Shown one piece after another: positions 59,641 through 64,000 of a stretch of 64,000 nt of DNA. A program made the translations under genes and the position numbers. Numbering within the stretch: the stretch's first letter is position 1; each line of letters opens with the position of its first letter. The notes beneath the pieces were generated by a model, which did not search any database, had not been told where the DNA came from, and saw only the letters and a list, made by a program, of their open reading frames with translations. Source of the DNA: Ziziphus jujuba (Eukaryota > Streptophyta > Magnoliopsida > Rosales > Rhamnaceae); contig NC_083384.1 of the NCBI RefSeq assembly GCF_031755915.1, forward strand, positions 23,825,001 to 23,889,000. The letters are read 5' to 3'.

Positions 59641-60790
59641 CATGGGCACATTAGCAACAACTACAACCGAAACATCTCATTCTATCTCAATGGATTCAAT
59701 CCCATCCAACTACTGGTTCCTTAACTATCCGATCAATAGTATCTATAAGAAGAACATTAGCAATATGAATAAGCACACTTTCCATCTTGAATTCAAGCTC
59801 TCTTATACTATTGTTGTTATCAATGATAAAAATATCTTCAAAATAAGTAGTTTTGTCTGACTTAATAATTATGGTGGTGTGAGATGGACAATATAATTTG
59901 GAATTGTTGGATCCTATACAATAGACTACAAAATAAACTTTAAATTTTTTGGATCCAAAATCTTGGCTTAAGAATTATAAATCATAGTCTCAGCTTTGCA
60001 ACCTTATACACAAGAAAAGGTGTAATCTAGACATAACTTTTTATCCACAAAAAAAATCAGACAAATGAAAATTTGTCAACACACACTACACTATACTCAT
60101 TAAATGCAATTCTTCCTTTTAACTATGCTATTTGCTGAGGAGTGTTAGGCATTGTATATTACAAATCAATGACATACTCATGCAAATAAATTGCAAATGG
60201 CTCTGTGAGTTATCCAATCTCGTCATATCTACCATAGTATTCACCATCAATGTAAGACTTCATAGTTTTTGATTTTTTATTCATCTGAAGCTCAATATTC
60301 ACCTTAAACTCATATAAAGCATCAAACTTCATATAGACAAGTACAACATATCCATAACAGAAGAAGTCATCAATATAGATAATGAAATACCTATAGCCTT
60401 CCAAAGCAAAAGGTGTAACAAAAACATAGACATCGTGATCATAACATAAAGAATTATTACTAATTCTTGACCATAAAAGTGCAACTATTGGTATAATAAT
60501 AACATAACAAGAGAATTTCACACAAATAGCTGCTTATAAGTTAAGTTGCCATAAAATACCTTATAAAATCTCATAATAGCTAGTCTCAATTAGTTTAACA
60601 TTCCGTGTTATTTCTTATTAAGCCATTAACTTTCAATAGTTTACCGAACTGTGAGCCAAAGTTACACATAAAATATATATTTTATTTCTATCTCCAGGTG
60701 ATAAACCAACTCTGTGCGAATGAAACTTCATATCAAAATCCTTCTTCTTATTGCACTTTTGATTTTATCCTTTCTGTACAAAAATATTCT
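59641..60790 (-). pseudogene. Copia-2 integrase core remnant and linker
   Basis: The minus frame 60,521-60,210 keeps a copia integrase core: GYRYFIIYIDDFFCYGYVV near 60,340-60,410 (first catalytic Asp present), then KSYIDGEYYGRYDEIG near 60,213-60,260. The usual SDRGGEYYGR-type motif there has its catalytic Asp replaced by Tyr. From 59,641 to about 60,200 only decayed integrase-RT linker is visible. Between 60,530 and 60,790 no domain is recognisable where protease and zinc knuckle would be expected. Confidence 0.7.
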
Positions 60791-61430
60791 TGAATTTGTC
60801 CCTTTGACTAGTCATATAGCTAAAGTTTAGACCTGTTCAACTTGGGTCACTCTCCTTCTTAAATAGAATAATAGTTAACTCCTCTAAACCACATCCAAAC
60901 TTCCTAGTGTGTTGAGGCTTGACCTAATATTGTTAAAAAAGAGACGAAAGACTCTTCATCATGGTGTAGGTTAGATTCTTCTCTGCAATGTTTATCCCAA
61001 GGTCCATGAGCTTATTATAATAAGAGGAAAGTTTCAAGATAATCTCCTTTACATTACTGACTCCGTCATACATAATAAAGTTCAATAAATCCAAATAGTA
61101 GTGTTTCTCAATTTATCAAACTTGATAAATTTCATATTGAGCTCATTCACAGGATTCAACTATGGAATATTTGAAAAATATAATTATCCATGTGATTCTT
61201 TATACTTTAATTATTTGGTATCTCTAGTGGATAAATTTCTAAAGCTAAATCTAGCTTTATAAGAGTTAAAAAAAAAACATTACAATTTTTTTTTTCTACA
61301 CTTCTGATAATTAGTCCAATCCAATTTTATCCTGATATGTACAAGCACAGTACTAAGGATTCTCTTAGTTGTGGAAATGGCCAAAAACAAGAATGCATTA
61401 CATCATAAGGATTATGTAAGTGCTATCTTC
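60791..61430 (-). pseudogene. Copia-2 gag remnant
   Basis: Reading leftward from about 61,340, fragments match Copia-1 gag: KLDWTNYQK, then KARFSFRN (Copia-1: KLDLALEI), then a VKEIILKLSSYYNKLMDLGI-like stretch near 61,000-61,060, then CGLEELTIIL near 60,880-60,900. There are multiple frameshifts and stops. It is a second, much older member of the Copia-1 family. Confidence 0.75.
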
Positions 61431-61586
61431 TCAATCCCCTCTATCCAGATTAAAATATATAATATAGCTAGGATCTTCGTAGAATAAAGGATTCGATAAC
61501 CACTCAAGGACTATTAATCAAATTAAATGAACTGATATAAGTCATCGAAAGCGTAATTCAAAACCTACAATTCATGGTAGTCAATT
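61431..61586 (-). other. Copia-2 leader, truncated by the next LTR
   Basis: Resembles the Copia-1 leader at 1360-1470 (AACCAC, ATTCATGG, TCAATTT). It stops where a gypsy-like LTR begins at 61,587, so the 5' LTR of Copia-2 is displaced beyond the window or lost. Confidence 0.45.
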
Positions 61587-62025
61587 TGTAACACCTCGAT
61601 CTGAGAAAGTGCTCTGAATTTGAATTTTTGACCAAGTTTTCTCAGGGTTGACCAAGTGGATTCTATGATTAATTTTTTACTGTAAGAGGAATTTTGTTTC
61701 GACCAAGGCACCATGGTGAAGTACTCTTCGACTCTAGTTCGAAGACTACTAGTATGCCAAAATTGGAGTTGAAATTAGAAAGTTATCGTCATAGCAATTT
61801 GTAGTCCAAACTAATCGACGAGCCTAAGGTTGACTTTTTATTTTATTAATTATGATTTTGACTTATGTACTCTGTGATAATGCTCATTTATATAAGTTCG
61901 TAGACTACTAACATGTTTGATTTGGACCTACTGTTGAAAGGTTAAGGAACTATAAAGTTGTGCCTACTTTTCTAGGACTGACTTTACTAGGTAATGGAAT
62001 ATTTAAACGGATATCTGATAAGTGT

Positions 62026-62067
62026 CATGTGTCACCAATTGGTAGGTGCCATGTGTCACCAATTGGT
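62026..62067. repeat. Two 18-bp direct repeats, period 24, in the tail LTR
   Basis: CATGTGTCACCAATTGGT occurs identically at 62,026-62,043 and 62,050-62,067. A CCACATGTCATGG and a CCACGTGTGACC follow. The block is placed like the CACGTG/CATGTG block of the array LTRs. Confidence 0.85.
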
Positions 62068-62681
62068 GAGTGCCACATGTCATGGCCTAGGAGTGCCACG
62101 TGTGACCATTAAAATATTTTTCTTTTTCTTTTTCTTTTCTCTCTCTATATCCCTCCTCCTCCTCCATGCACCAAAAGCCCTCTCTCTCTCTCTTTCTCTC
62201 TCTAACCGACCAAAATTGGCCATGCTCCAGCCATTGGGTGCTGACACATATCGTTCGACATGGAAGCCCATAGCAAGGTGACACTGGTCACCAAATCCCT
62301 TGCCACTTGTTTGGCAAACGCATCGGGATCGACATTTTGAATGCCAACAGCTGGTGTTGTCCAGTTTTCCAATTTTCTAGAAGTTTTTGGCTATAAGGTT
62401 GGTCCTTTCCCCTTAATTTTGACCCCTTTTCTTCAAATAAGGCCACCACTTTTTAAAATTCCAAGTGGTTGAAGAGATACAATGATTTGAAGTTTGACCA
62501 AAATTTCCCAGCCATTTTATGACCACCTGTGATGATATATGCATGTTTGAGCTAAGTATCTTTGATACTCATCCATCAAGCCTTCATTTGGTATATAATT
62601 TGTAAATTTTGGTTAGGTATTTGACATGTTTCCATTTTTGAGTAAATTTGTATTTATTGTAGAAATTGTGTTAAATTGAAT

Positions 62682-62702
62682 AATATATATATATATATAT
62701 AC
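62682..62702. repeat. TA dinucleotide microsatellite
   Basis: Simple TA run; similar ones occur at about 63,066-63,080 and 63,764-63,785, and a TTTG run at about 63,295-63,315. All are inside the tail LTR. Confidence 0.8.
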
Positions 62703-64000
62703 ATGTTTATACATATATGTGTGTATGTAGGATTGTGTAAATATGAAGTTGTGAATGTTAATTTTTATTTTAAAATTATTGTTAATGTTATGGTCCTAAT
62801 TATTACAAAGACTGGATTATTTTGGCCTATGCTTGGCAAACTTTGAGGTGGTGTGTAGTATAGGTGTAGTACCGGCTTTGATAGCGATTCTTGGAATGCT
62901 GAAGAAGATGATATACATGGTATGGTTGGTGATATGGCTTGCAATGTGGCATGCTGACATGCAAGGCTGGTGAGGTGAATTCTATCAAATTTAGTTACTA
63001 TTAAAAAGTGGATTTTAGAAATTGGCAGTAAATTGATATACATGTTATTAAAATATGTTAGTGTGTATATATATATATATTTATATGCGTGAGTATAAAT
63101 GAATACATGCATATGATTTCCGTAAGGCTAATTGTTATTAATTATTGATTTATTTAATTATTTAATTATTTATTCATTTATCTATATTGATCTAAGAGAA
63201 TTAAAGTTATAAAAATATTTAATATTAAAATGATGTTACTATAGTATATTTCCCTAAAATTATGTTGTGGGTTTTATGAATATTTATTTATTTATTTGTT
63301 TGTTTGTTTGTTTAAAATATTTAATTATGGTTTTAGAAATGTAATTATGAGAAATTGACTTTTTTATAATTTTGTACCATACTGGTATTTTGTATTGTTA
63401 TATTTATGGATTAACGCATAGGTTATATTTAGTTATCCTTTATGATCTTTGGTGATTGAGGATAGGTAGGTATTCTGAGGTAATGGCATTAGCCACCCTA
63501 CCCATGGCTTGAGGATGACAGTTTAGCAATTCCTATAGACGCTAAAGTGAGAAAGGATAGTCAGGTATTTCTAAGGTGATGACATTAACCATCCTCTTGG
63601 TTGTAGAATGAAGGTTATTTAGCAACACTATTGGGATGCTAATGGGACCGCGTTCAGGCTCTCCTCTTCCCTTCCCATCTGTCAAGTTTGGGACGCCAAG
63701 CATCATGTAGCAGCATTTGCTATATCGTATGATACATCAGATGTCCTTTCGATGTATACATACATATATATATATATATATATATTATGTTATGTTATGG
63801 TATACCACACCGTACTATAGCAATGACCTAGCTCGACTTATGAATGGCTTAGTATTGTATTTTTATTGTTTATGAGACCAGTGGGTTCCATTATAGGCAA
63901 CCACCATTGGTTGTATTAGTAATAGTATACCTGTAGACAATTGATATCGTAGAACTATGTATTAGTGTACTATATGGTATATCAAGTGTACCGTTGCTAA

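Larger units (their letters stand above)
61587..64000 (+). mobile_element. Partial long LTR of a diverged relative of the array element
   Basis: Begins TGTAACACCTCGATCTGAG, cf. the array LTR TGTAACATCCCGTCC. It is collinear with the array LTR: GAAGTACTCTTCGACTC..GTTCG.AGACTA (61,713-61,750), GTCCAAACT, GTTGACTTTTTATT, a second GTTCGTAGACTA unit (61,899-61,911), CATGTG/CACGTG block (62,022-62,104), CTTTTT tract (62,118-62,140), then a GGGACGCC segment (about 63,690). It is much more diverged than the array copies are from one another. No ORF is convincing. It runs off the window, so its 3' end, primer site and internal region are not seen. Confidence 0.7.

Noticed and set aside
62080..62284. 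Arg/Glu-rich minus-strand frames in the tail LTR
   Set aside because: They are translations of the CTCTCT/CTTTTT tract.

Overview
The window is plant nuclear DNA, most likely from a eudicot. It has AT-rich intergenic sequence, two intron-containing genes with CT-rich leaders, and many nested Ty1/copia and Ty3/gypsy retroelements using the plant-type initiator-Met tRNA primer site. There are no bacterial operons, CRISPR arrays or rRNA genes. I do not name a species. Layout: 1-3234 holds the gag/protease end and probable LTR of a minus-strand Ty1/copia element (Copia-1). 3.76-8.7 kb holds a gene for a twin-CX9C (CHCH) protein resembling the mitochondrial MICOS subunit Mic19/CHCHD3, with a long intron in its 5' UTR. 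9.5-13.6 kb holds a two-coding-exon BED zinc-finger/DUF659/hAT-dimerisation gene, probably a domesticated hAT transposase. 13.8-15.8 kb is AT-rich and holds a short tandem duplication and a MITE-like foldback. 15.8-25.76 kb is old retroelement debris: an LTR-like copia remnant, then a decayed Ty3/gypsy family with three LTR regions, a pol whose RT catalytic motif is destroyed, no gag, and an integrase interrupted by a fragment of a related copy. || The main feature is 25,836-58,576 (32,741 bp): nine near-identical LTRs of about 3.1 kb alternating with eight identical-length 585-bp internal regions. Each internal region has a perfect 12-nt primer binding site at its left end and a purine-only polypurine tract at its right end, and none has gag or pol. 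The whole block is flanked once by the 5-bp target-site duplication ACTAT. It is therefore a single insertion of a non-autonomous gypsy-like element that became a LTR-(internal-LTR)x8 array, most simply by repeated unequal recombination between LTRs. Diagnostic variants show a higher-order 7,406-bp dimer repeat inside the array. || 58.58-61.59 kb is a second decayed minus-strand copia element (Copia-2: RT, integrase core, gag). The array, and possibly the gypsy cluster, are nested inside it. From 61,587 to the window end lies the 5' part of another very long LTR, a diverged relative of the array LTR and in the same orientation. || Only the CHCH gene and the hAT-derived gene look like functional host genes. 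The array could be transcriptionally active or silenced, but its proteins would have to come in trans from an autonomous relative elsewhere.
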